DNA of 64,000 nucleotides from Mesaphorura yosii (lineage: Eukaryota; Arthropoda; Collembola; Poduromorpha; Tullbergiidae), in NCBI GenBank assembly GCA_009869945.1, contig WIXG01000174.1, positions 62,001 to 126,000 on the forward strand. The letters run 5' to 3'. The translations under genes were made by a program, and so were the position numbers. A model generated the notes under the pieces. That model was not told the origin of the DNA and searched no databases. It saw only the letters and a list, made by a program, of their open reading frames with translations. Each line of letters begins with the position of its first letter. The stretch's first letter is position 1. Positions 1 through 9,612 of the stretch are shown here, piece by piece.

Positions 1-957
1 CATGCTGTGCTGTCAGGGTTGTGATGAGATATGACGACGAAGGAACAATGTAGTGACGACAATAATCAGATGATTAACTCCTGTCTTATGTGTCTAAATT
101 TAACATTAGCAATACTTCAGGCAGGCTGTGCTCTTTGTCAAGGTAAGAAATTCTATTAATCAACGAATCAATTATCGACTCGCTTGGCTTGCAAGAGTCT
201 CGATCTGGTTCTATAATTAATCGACTTGTGAGACTAAGGAAATGATACATCCGTCTCCATTCACTGCTTGTGCGATAAAACTTGGTTAAGCGAATCGCTA
301 ATCGTTAACCATGACCAATTTTAATTACTTTTTCTTGTCTTCGCTTGTCTTGACAGGTGCTTCGTGGTGCTAAAATGTCATGAATTTTATGACTGATAAA
401 TGCTGTTCACCTGAATGGTTTCTATTTTTGCTCCACGTCCCAAAGTATGCGGCGTGAGGACCTTTGTCCTTTGTCGACATCGAAAGCCATGACTAGCAAC
501 CACAACCTCAGAAATTCAATTTAGCCTTCCACTGAACAGGTTAAACACCTAATGACTTCAATTTCAGCCCAATGTATTGAATTGGCAAGAATCGAGACCG
601 CAAGAGCAGCCCTGAGAAAATGAAAGCACGGCTTTTATTCAGAGAACAGAAACAAAATGGACTCGCATGCTTAAAATACAAATTAGCAATTTTATTCAAT
701 AAAATTCAATGAAATTGATATAAATTGAATTCAGCTAGCGCTGGGTGTGAGTGCCTGTTAATAAAATACTGACACGTGTGTTCAATTGTTCGAAAGCCCA
801 TTCACCAAACACAAATGCACTGGCGCTAATTAAGTTCCAATTTAAATTAAGATGGACATGGACGGGCAGGCAGCCTTAAGAAATCAATATTCCTTATCTT
901 GGCATCTCATCGAATCAGTTAGCGCACTGGTCGGCTGCTAAAACTACTCGCTTGCTA
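1..957. other. 3' flank, no gene recognised
   Basis: AT-rich DNA downstream of the Exo70 stop codon. I see no coding exon, splice pair or RNA gene. Around 690-735 there is a run of short near-repeats of AATTTTATTC / AATAAAATTC / AATTGAATTC type, which looks like simple AT-rich drift rather than a mobile element. Confidence 0.5.
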
Positions 958-963
958 TTTATT
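958..963 (-). terminator. Exo70: Poly(A) signal of Exo70 (AATAAA)
   Basis: TTTATT on the plus strand reads AATAAA on the minus strand, about 23 nt past the Exo70 stop codon. If used, the 3' UTR is only some 40-50 nt long. Further candidates lie farther downstream near 645 and 690. Confidence 0.5.
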
Positions 964-985
964 CGCAACTCGCATTTACAATAAA

Positions 986-3900
986 TTAGGACACATCAAA
1001 GAAGCTGTCAATCAGAGCGGCCACAGTCTGCGGTTTGTACCGCACATACTTTTCGCTGTTTCTCGTGAACGGCACGTTTGCGTACTTGTCGTAAAACTCC
1101 TGATACTTGGTGTAAATGTGGTCACGGCTCACGCGGCGGAGTGTGTTGCGTAATTCTGGGTCTGGGACGGCGTAGGTTTGCTGCAGGCGCACGATTTCAT
1201 CCATTTCTCGATTGAAACCCTGCGAATAGTGAATTTCAAATTGATTAGGCTTAAATCAAGTGGCGATTGCTACGGTTCAGCGAGCGAGTTAATGAGCAAT
1301 GAGCATCGAACTAACGACATTTGCTATTTGCTTACAGAAAACTTGTCTTTGATTGTTTGCCTGTCTTTATCACGTAATTTGCCCGACTGAAGAATCGAAA
1401 CAGGAATGTCGTCCGTGCCGAATAACTTGTCTTCCACTTTCTTCCACCTGTAATAAAAATGCAACAAGACCATGACATTGGGCCTTTATGTGATGTCCCA
1501 TGGTTCATGATTTAAATGCGCGTCACATCGTGATCGTCTCATTATACGAGTTCAAGTTTACAGAACAGCGACAGTAATGTTCAGGACTGCAGGACAGTCT
1601 CATAATTCAAGAGTTATGCATTGGCGTGTAATGTAATGTAATCTTTCACTTCGTCAGCTACGCCAAGTCAAACCACGGCTACAACATAATTAGCATACTA
1701 ACAACGTTCGACCGTCCGAGTCCGAGCCTCAGTCTGAGGTTAAAATGGCAACATCAATGTGGCAGTTACTGTGTTGTTTTGTAAAGTTTACGTACAAGTC
1801 TTCAGTTATTTCGTTGCCCTTGTCCCACACTTGGCTTGGCTTGGCTGATGGCAGTGTGGCAGGCAAAACACAAAAATTTATTTTATGCCGAGCACCGAAT
1901 ACCAAATGCAGTTAACGGAAAAACCGGTCTTTCACATCAGCGCAGCGATCAAAATGCTCTCTTCTCCTATTTGTCCTATGTACGTGATTGGCAGTAGCGG
2001 AGTTGAGGCAGACGGGAGAAGCTGGTGGCTAGAGCTAAAATTTCGTCTGGTCGTGCTGGGCGTTCGTAAATTCGTAAAATAAGGAAGCAACTTGCATACA
2101 ATCATCTATGACCTGATACGGAACATGTTTTACACAACCTACAAGTACGAGTGCAGTTATATGAGAAACTCACCAAAATTCCAGCGGCATTAAGCGCGAT
2201 AGTCAATTGGAAGGTTTGTTGCACTTGTATAGATTTACTAAGACTTCTTTCTTCTAGGTTGTTGTCATTTCAGTCATCTCATATCTCCCATTACACCAAA
2301 TACACATAAAAACACGAGCCACACAAAATTCTTGTCAAGTTAATTTAAATCATCTTGTTAATTGTCAGCGTCTGTCTTTCTGTTGGCTGTTGTGAAAGAC
2401 TCATGTCATCTTCTGCTCTGCCGTAATCAGTCAGTCGCAAATGCATAAATGCAATTTGACAATACAATAATAATTATACATTACACCAGTGCGAAAAAGA
2501 TGTAAAATATAATTTATGCATTTTATGACAAACGCGGCTGCAGTCTGCGGCTCCAACCGGTCGGAGATGCTCAGTGATGGCGATGATGCGATGAGGAAAC
2601 GGACAAAAAATGGAATGAGATGCACTGGCACTCGTCTCCAAACCAAAAACTGTAGTTGTGTAGTTGTCAAGTATGTAAATGTATGGAGGAATTTACCAAT
2701 TACGAAATTATGAAGAAGGCAATGGACTCATGATTTGTGTAATTGTCAGACAGGTACAAATGAGATATGAGATACATTCCGTGTGTGCTGTGCCATAATC
2801 TTGGCGTTACTCGCAATTTATTCCCACATGCTGAGTGTATCGAGTGACTGTGACTGAGACGCGCATCTCTTGACAATCACATTAGGCTTGTCAGCTACTT
2901 TATGGTCACAGTCACAGTCACGACTGACATCAACAATGCGAACGCCAAACTGGCCAAATGCAAAGCAAATGCAGAAATGCAGCGAGATTCAGGCGGTGCG
3001 GTGCGTGGAAACTAAACAATGGAAACAATCATTTCACTTACGTGGCTGTCAAATACGACTTCTTTTGATCGTCCATCATGTCGATATAATTCTGTTGACA
3101 ATCTGGTTCACTCATCTTATACAAGTCCAAGAGTATCGAGCCTTGGAGACATTTCAGAATGTAGCAGGCATTGTTCAGGCGAAAGATTGCTTTGATTGAA
3201 TGGTCGTAATACAGATCAGAACACGTGATCAGTGTTAAATTCAATTGTTGCAGGACTCTCTCTATTGTTCAAACAAACATAAAACAAAGAATGGATTAAT
3301 CATATTATAAGTATTATTGGCACAGTTAGCTGTAATGAAATTGAAACTCTTCTTCTTTTTGGTGCACTCGCTTCCTCTTCCCTTATTTCGACATTGGCAT
3401 CCAGCATACTTGTGTCTTGCTTTTAATTGTTATGTCTTGCTTTTTCGCAATTGCAAACGCAAACGTTTATGTTAAACGGTGACAGCAAAAAATTTAAACA
3501 TCTGCTCAACGAACAAATGCGAGAATGAGGAACAGCGAACAGCGAAATTAGGTGGCTAATGAATAAATGAACAGCAATCGTAAACTTCACCACTTTGAGT
3601 TGATGCGCATGTTTTTGCGTAATGAGTGAACTTTATTACTTACTGATGTATGACCCCAAAAGTGCACGCTTAAAGCTCTCATCTAGCCCCTTTGTCGATG
3701 ACTTTGGCACGGGAGTGTAATTTTGATCTTGTGCCAATATCAGTGCAACGGTATCAATGTATTCGGTCAGGTGTTCCAGAAACATGAGAACGTTGCTCGT
3801 AAGTTCGTGAACCGTGCCGTCTTTTGGGAGCTGTGACGTCTGCTCATTTCTAACATTTTCGATGAAATCTTCCAACGCTCGCATACCCTGCGGCAGTAAA

Positions 3901-5753
3901 CGAAAGTTATGCTGGGGCGCAGGCACAGAGTGCAAATGAAGCGTGGCGTGACTTACATTTGTTTGAAACGTCTTTAGCAATATTGTCAACTTATTTGCTT
4001 TCGTATTTGCGAACGTTCCGACAAAAATTTCATCAAATCCTGGCTGGAGACTCTGAAGGCACTTGATGATTGGGAAGATCGTAAGAATGGCGGTGTATTC
4101 GTGTCTTCCTATACTCCGCTTGATACGGTTTGCAATGCTCTGAAATGAAAAACATACGAAACGGTGAAAATGCAAGGTCATATTACTGAAACGCTTGGCT
4201 TACATCTCCATCAGTGAACAGCAAGTCAAAACTGTCTCTTGAGATAATTTCAAATATTTTCTGACGATGCTGGATTGAAATCACTCCAAGCATCAGCTGT
4301 GACTCGATCTGCATCAGCTTTAACATTGCCGTTGCAAGTATCAAGAAATTCTCACTTTCGCGTTCAGTAACATTGTCTTCCTTCATTTCTGAAAAGGCAA
4401 GGTCGCTTATTGTCAACGAGTTCCAGAAACACAGAACATGATTCGTATGATTTACCAATTTACCTGACTTTCTTGAACCCATTCCATACTCGGAAGCTCT
4501 CTGCAACATTTTAGAGGCACGCTTCTCAACAATGGAATACATCTTGCTTTTCTTTGATGAATCGGATGGTCTAAATTTGCTCCGCTGAAATTCAGTTCAT
4601 TCTATAATATTCTGCACTTTACACGTAAATACGTGCTTAGAATTCCTTACCATTACTGGGGAAGACGGACTCGGCGCCACGACGGATCCAGTGGAAGGCG
4701 ACGCCATGGTCAGGCTGCTTGCTCTTTGGTAATCCTTCAGCCCTTGTATCGACTTCAGGAGCACATTCGACCGTATTGAAGCATATACCAGGCCGTACTC
4801 GAAATTGTGATAATTTAACCATTCAGCCAGCTTCTTCAGATCGCCTTGCACATGCTCCGGCATTGAGACACTTGAATTTTGTTCTGTTGATTGATCTTCC
4901 TCGATCATTTCGAGTATTGCGACTGCAGGAAGCACCTTCGAGTATCTTGTCAGCATGTCCCGGAATTCCTTATTAAGAGCATCGCCACCAGTGTTTGATA
5001 GTGTCAACTGGGAAATTGAAATAACGGAAGAGATAAGGTTTGCCCAGCGCAACGCAAATAAAATTGCGGAAGGACCTTACCAAATTCTCCAGTTCCACAG
5101 ACTGAGAATTATGTTTCTCGAAGTATTTAGTGGCCGTTTCGACACTGTTCATTGCCGCCAAGTAGTCCTCGAGCGGCACACTGGCTGGACCAACTTTAAT
5201 GGTTTGGTCAACCTCCTTGCTGACATTGTAGAACCCAATCACGTCATCCACCAACTTCAATGTCTTCTCAACATCTGCAAGAAATCAATCACCCCAATCA
5301 CCCGCATCATAAATCTGGTCCCATTGCCATTGCAGAATTTCAAAGATCATGAGTCATGCATCCATGCATACTTTGCTGCTTCAGTCGGAGGTTTTCAGTT
5401 TGCTGATAAACAGGCAAAATTGTGTCCTGCAATTTTCCTATGCGGTTCTCAAACGAGTCAAGAATTCCAACCAATTGTGAAGTGATTTGCTGGTTTTTCT
5501 GGGAAGCCTCTCGTAGTACAGCGAGTCCATTCTCAATCTATAAGTGGCAATGTCCGTTAGTGACAAATAACCCTTACAAGTACATAAAATCCATAGCCCG
5601 GACCCGGAGTCACATTCTTCCAAATGAACCAACATCCACATCCTTCAGCTCTTCAAAATCCGTGTTAGTTAGCTATTTACGCTAACCTAGTACAAGGCGT
5701 AATTTTAAAAGTGTAAGTGGCTTCGATTTTACCTGTTCCAGGCGATCAGCCAT
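986..5753 (-). CDS. Exo70: Exocyst complex component Exo70 (EXOC7)
   Basis: Exo70 is the exocyst subunit that binds plasma-membrane PI(4,5)P2 and tethers secretory vesicles before SNARE fusion. Eleven coding exons: 5733-5753, 5372-5537, 5081-5274, 4651-5007, 4464-4584, 4204-4388, 3957-4139, 3644-3887, 3042-3261, 1336-1447, 986-1219. All have GT..AG junctions and matching phases; the sum is 2037 nt, 678 aa plus stop, normal for the family. The N-terminal coiled coil begins MADRLEQIENGLAVLREASQ. Family hallmarks follow: RHSKV-like TRYSKVLPAVAILEMI (about residue 150), KDGTVHELTSN (about 440), KLRDKDRQTIKDKF (about 590) and the C-terminal RNSEKYVRYKPQ, which matches the basic lipid-binding patch of EXOC7. 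The 7-codon first exon is chosen because the only ATG joins in phase to exon 2. It is divergent from PSMD10. A 69-nt intron at 3888-3956 is in frame and stop-free. Confidence 0.96.
3888..3956 (-). other. Exo70: Short in-frame, stop-free intron of Exo70
   Basis: It is bounded by GTAAGT and CCGCAG on the minus strand, falls at phase 0, is 69 nt long (23 codons) and has no stop in the reading frame. The joined exons match the Exo70 family directly (…FQTN then GMRALEDF…), so splicing is the default. Retention would insert 23 residues without breaking the protein. Confidence 0.75.
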
Positions 5754-5951
5754 CGGAGACAGTCCAAATCCAATTCCAACCCAAATCCAAACTAATACTT
5801 GGTTTAGAGCTGAAAGGCCGCAAATGTCAAATTATTTGGATCCGTGCTCTGTGCTAACTTGTGCACTATTCATTGAATTCCGGTCAGTTGGAGAACAGCA
5901 ACACAAAATACGCACCTTTCAATTATCAGGGTGTATTTAACTGTCAGCGAG
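5754..5951. promoter_or_regulatory. Shared divergent promoter, Exo70 / PSMD10
   Basis: Only 198 bp separate the two outward-facing start codons, so both 5' UTRs and the core promoters must fit here unless non-coding first exons lie elsewhere. There is no obvious TATA box, as expected for housekeeping genes. The call rests on geometry, not on recognised factor sites. Confidence 0.6.
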
Positions 5952-7150
5952 ATGTCGAAAGGTAAATAAACTCGAAAGGTGAACTTTAATTCGCTATTTA
6001 TTTTGCAACCAAAGAACTGGGAGAATCCAGTTCCTTGAATTCGAATTGAAAGTTCAACGCCCACTGGCTGTGCAGCAAAATGCTCTTGCGTGCATGTGGA
6101 CTTTGTTCCCGATTTTAATTTTAACTAGCATCTTAATTATTAGTCAATTTATTACTCACCATTTTCATTCTTGCAGAACCGACTGTTCACGAATGCATTT
6201 TATCTGGTGAAATTGACAAAGCCAAGCGGATGCTGAATGACAATCTTGCATTGGTTTCTGCCACCGATTCGGTAAGCTGTAGCTGGATGCTGGATCGTGT
6301 TTAACATTAATACGAGTTCATAATTAAACTGTCTTTATCTCATATTTGCAGAGTGGTCGCCTTCCAATCCATTGGGCAGCCAGTGTTGGTAAAGTTGAAT
6401 TGGTTTCATTCTTGCTTGAACAAGGCACGCCAGTTGACGTTCCTGATGACGTGAGTCAAACTGTCAGATTTCCCAATTTAAACCGAAAGAATCTGAATTT
6501 GTCAATTTGTTACTCAAACAGGATCATTTGACACCTCTGATTATTGCTGCTTCGGCTGATCGAGTTGAAGTGGTGGAGTTGCTTCTCAAGAAAGGAGCTG
6601 ACATCAATGCCCGGAATTCAGAGGGGCACTCTGCACTTCAATACGCGGCGTCCAAGAACCGGTTGGAGGTGCGAAATCGAAATGAACTCCAACCGCCATT
6701 TATACTTATTTTGAATGGTTGATGCATTGTTTTGCCCAGATTGTGAAACTTTTGTTGGACAACAACGTGTTTATAAATATCGTTGATAACCGTAATGCGA
6801 CTCCGCTGCATCGAGCTGCTTCACTTGGAAATACAAAAATTGTTCATTTGCTGTTGACGTGTGGCAAGCGTATTGACGTGAATGCGAAGGACAATGTTGG
6901 AAATACACCTTTGTAAGTCTCCTACCTTAATTGTACCGAGATATGAGATTTATGAGAATAATATGTAACAAATTGCCTATCGTATCTTAATCGAAGGCAT
7001 TTGGCGTGTGAAGAAGATCGGACCGAAGAGGCCAAGATGCTTGTGACGCATGGTGCCAGAGTCGATATTCAGAACAAGGCTGAGAAAACACCTTTGGACC
7101 TGGCGCAGCCGGGGCTGGCAACTATTTTGAAGAATATGTCTTCAGGTTAA
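5952..7150 (+). CDS. PSMD10: Gankyrin, 26S proteasome assembly chaperone PSMD10
   Basis: Gankyrin (p28/Nas6) is an ankyrin-repeat chaperone that holds the Rpt3 ATPase during assembly of the 19S proteasome base. Six coding exons: 5952-5961, 6177-6271, 6352-6450, 6522-6668, 6740-6912, 6997-7150. They sum to 678 nt, 225 aa plus stop, against 226 aa in human. Exon 1 carries only MSK plus one base and joins exon 2 in phase (MSKEPTVHEC). About six to seven ankyrin repeats fill the protein, for example SGRLPIHWAASVGKVELVSF, EGHSALQYAASKNRLE and GNTPLHLACEEDRTEEAK. The LACEE within the last of these keeps the LxCxE retinoblastoma-binding motif known in mammalian gankyrin. AATAAA lies 38 nt past the stop. 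It is divergent from Exo70 and convergent with the wake gene. Confidence 0.97.
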
Positions 7151-7187
7151 TTTGATCCTTTTCGTACTTGTACCCATTTACGTGGAG

Positions 7188-7193
7188 AATAAA
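7188..7193 (+). terminator. PSMD10: Poly(A) signal of PSMD10 (AATAAA)
   Basis: AATAAA with a T/G-rich stretch just after it (GTTTGTTTTTG), the expected downstream element. It lies 38 nt beyond the PSMD10 stop codon. Confidence 0.75.
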
Positions 7194-7250
7194 GTTTGTT
7201 TTTGTACAACTCGAGAGGAGCCATTCATTCAGTTCGTGTTTACCTCGATC

Positions 7251-7256
7251 TTTATT
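7251..7256 (-). terminator. wake: Probable poly(A) signal of wake (AATAAA)
   Basis: TTTATT on the plus strand is the only minus-strand AATAAA I found between here and the wake stop at 8143. Use of it gives a 3' UTR of about 900 nt and places the cleavage site about 7230, almost touching the PSMD10 3' end. Confidence 0.5.
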
Positions 7257-8142
7257 GTTTCACATTGATATGTTTCCAATTTCATAACAATGGCTAATTA
7301 CGTACGCAATAATTTTGATACTCTTGACACATGGTTCTAGATCATGTTTCGTAATACTTCTTTTGGTGAAATATAAATAGCGCTTTCATCTTCACGACTC
7401 GCAAATACTTTCTTTAAGAATTTAGAGATACTTTCATGTTCCATATTTCGTTTATAATTTTGATTCTATCATCTTTCATTTTCACTTCATGTACTACAAA
7501 TTACGTACTACATGCGTTGGACATTTTACTTTGCTATCACAATCAGTATTTTGTTCAGATCATCAACATGAATACCGAATATTAATTATGCTCTTAATTG
7601 CTAAGCTTCCAATCCCAAGCGTACTTGTTTCCTTTCCATTATGCAGGGTCTACTTTAACAATTCATGGAAGGCTAATAATCTACATACGGTATAACAATT
7701 ATCACTTGTAACATGGCAAACGCGTTGATTTGGTTAAAATACTGCCGTTACACAAGTCTTGTTTTGTAACCTATTTAATGGAAAATGGGAAATTCTGAGG
7801 TTCGCACCTCATTTTCCTATACGCACATTCTTTGGGAGCTGATTCTAATATTCCATTTTCTTTGTTCTAGTAGAAAAGGTCATAGCTATCAAATACACAA
7901 ATACACGGAACAACGAAGGTTACGTGCAAGAATGCAATTCCGAAATGAGGTGTCTTCTGTTTTCAAGAATTGTGGCTGACGGTCTCGTCACCTCGCCAGT
8001 GTTAACCTTAAAATGCTGGTGCTGCTTGTCCATTTAACAAAATAAAGCTTTCTGTGCTTAAACAACCAAAATAAAGGTTTGGGTCATGCCATGAGATTCA
8101 GATACAAACGACTTCCTAATCTAACGCTTAACACAAGGTTTC
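7257..8142 (-). other. wake: Putative 3' UTR of wake
   Basis: AT-rich sequence between the wake stop codon and its probable poly(A) signal. Short ORFs on both strands here have no recognisable content. Two plus-strand AATAAA words (about 8038 and 8072) have no plus-strand gene before them. Confidence 0.45.
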
Positions 8143-9612
8143 TTAAAGATACGTCGAATCACCTCGACTGTTCATCTCAATTGCAGCAGTCACGTCAGTT
8201 TTCTTCCTTACAAACAGTCGACCATTCTTCCAGGGCATTTGTAAGTGTAATGGTTTAAAATCGTTACGCAAACATCGTTCACGTACTCCGATAACTGAGA
8301 CTAGACAAAAATCTTGTGTTCGATCATAAACTGGTTGAGTGAGTCCCTTTCCTTCGATTTCGGAATTCAGTTGCTTCACGACAATGTCCACGACGTGCCG
8401 TGCCGTAGTTTGCGATGTGATCTTCAGGCGCACGCTCGTTCCAGGATTCAGCCCGCATTCGTACGCGGCGTAGACTTGAACTACGGAATAATTTGGAATC
8501 GGACTAGCGCTGCCTAACGGAGTTGAAGGAGTGCTGGTGCTTGAGGGCTCACAAGAAGTTGGCACGCTTTTGGGTGGTGGTGGTGGCGCCGTTTTTCTCG
8601 GCGGGACAGGCGGCGGCTCACTTCCAACTCGACTGTGCGTGGGTGACTTGACTGCTGGTGTCTGTGCCTGCGCACCATTCGCACTTTTCGGTGGTGCCAT
8701 TTTCGTAATAGACGTCGTCGTGGCCGTGGCTGCACTGATGGTTGTCGTTGGCACTGCCGCCGCTGATGGAAGCAGAGATTCGCGCTCCTGCACGACCCCA
8801 TCCGTCTCAACACTAACGACGACACTGGGAATAATGTTGCAGCTATTGATCTGACTACTGCTGGCGTACTGTCTAAATAAATTATGCACGCTGTAGGAGC
8901 CGGACAACTCGTCTTGAGCGGACAGCACAGTGTGGGAAATTGTGGAATCGCTTTGCGAATGCGACGAGTAGATGTTTGGATTGAAATGCATCTTCTGCAG
9001 TGCTGCAGTGTTCTTGGCGTGAACGCTGTCTTCGTCGGTCGCATCAATCGGCGAGTTCACATCGCTTTCGTTGGTCCGAGACCCGAAATACTGCACGGGG
9101 ACACTGACTTTCCTGCCGCCAGCCGGATGCGTTGGGACAATGTACTGCTGATTCTTGTAGCATGGCTGTGGGTCAGAGTTAAGCTCAGATTCGTTGATTC
9201 CACCAATGCTTGGCGAATTGCTGCCAGCACAACTTCCGTTGCTGCTGTTGTAAATATTCGCTAATTGATTTTCACTTCGCGAAAACTTCATTCCGCTGTT
9301 CCGCACCAGTCCGCCGATGCCAAGTCGGAATGGCAGCAGTTGCTGATCGCTTTTGCTATGTAATATGCCCAGTTGAATCTCCTCACTTTTATGTAAGCTA
9401 GCATCAGCGGACAAAATAGATTCTGAAGACGTTTTCAAGTCGAATTGGGCTATGGCTCTAATCGACGCGAATCTGGTTGCCTTGTCTCTTGATGTTGTGA
9501 CGAGATCAATTACCCAACGAGAGCCTTTCCAATTTGAGTCAACTTGCGCCTGGAATTCTTGCAACTGGGCTAAACGTGTTTTGGCTAGTGCAACTTCTTC
9601 TGTCGAGAATGC
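8143..9612 (-). CDS. wake: wake terminal exon: Pro-rich segment, RA domain, PDZ-like tail
   Basis: Encodes about residues 1255-1743 and begins AFSTEEVALAKTRLAQLQEF after a TTGACAG acceptor. The first 330 residues are Ser/Asn/Gln-rich and look disordered. PPPVPPRK and PPPPPK (about 1587-1605) form class-II SH3-type ligands. Residues 1630-1725 form a Ras-association ubiquitin-like fold: a first strand VVQVYAAYEC, RLKITSQTTARHVVDIVVKQ, then FCLVSVIGVRERCLRNDFKP and the WKNGRLFVRKK end. The protein closes with DSTYL, a class-I PDZ ligand pattern (T-x-L). The RA domain separates this invertebrate-type form from shorter ANKFN1 products. Confidence 0.93.
   Translation of the reverse strand, partial: AFSTEEVALAKTRLAQLQEFQAQVDSNWKGSRWVIDLVTTSRDKATRFASIRAIAQFDLKTSSESILSADASLHKSEEIQLGILHSKSDQQLLPFRLGIGGLVRNSGMKFSRSENQLANIYNSSNGSCAGSNSPSIGGINESELNSDPQPCYKNQQYIVPTHPAGGRKVSVPVQYFGSRTNESDVNSPIDATDEDSVHAKNTAALQKMHFNPNIYSSHSQSDSTISHTVLSAQDELSGSYSVHNLFRQYASSSQINSCNIIPSVVVSVETDGVVQERESLLPSAAAVPTTTISAATATTTSITKMAPPKSANGAQAQTPAVKSPTHSRVGSEPPPVPPRKTAPPPPPKSVPTSCEPSSTSTPSTPLGSASPIPNYSVVQVYAAYECGLNPGTSVRLKITSQTTARHVVDIVVKQLNSEIEGKGLTQPVYDRTQDFCLVSVIGVRERCLRNDFKPLHLQMPWKNGRLFVRKKTDVTAAIEMNSRGDSTYL

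Noticed and set aside
8514-9047. A 177-codon minus ORF in another frame of the wake terminal exon, rich in Arg/Pro/His
   Set aside because: A frame-shifted shadow of Ser/Pro/Thr-rich coding sequence; the RA-domain frame runs through the whole exon.
8531-9401. Several long plus-strand ORFs (for example 8531-8854 and 8884-9264) opposite the wake terminal exon
   Set aside because: They are antisense shadows of a long real coding exon, with no domain and no splice context.
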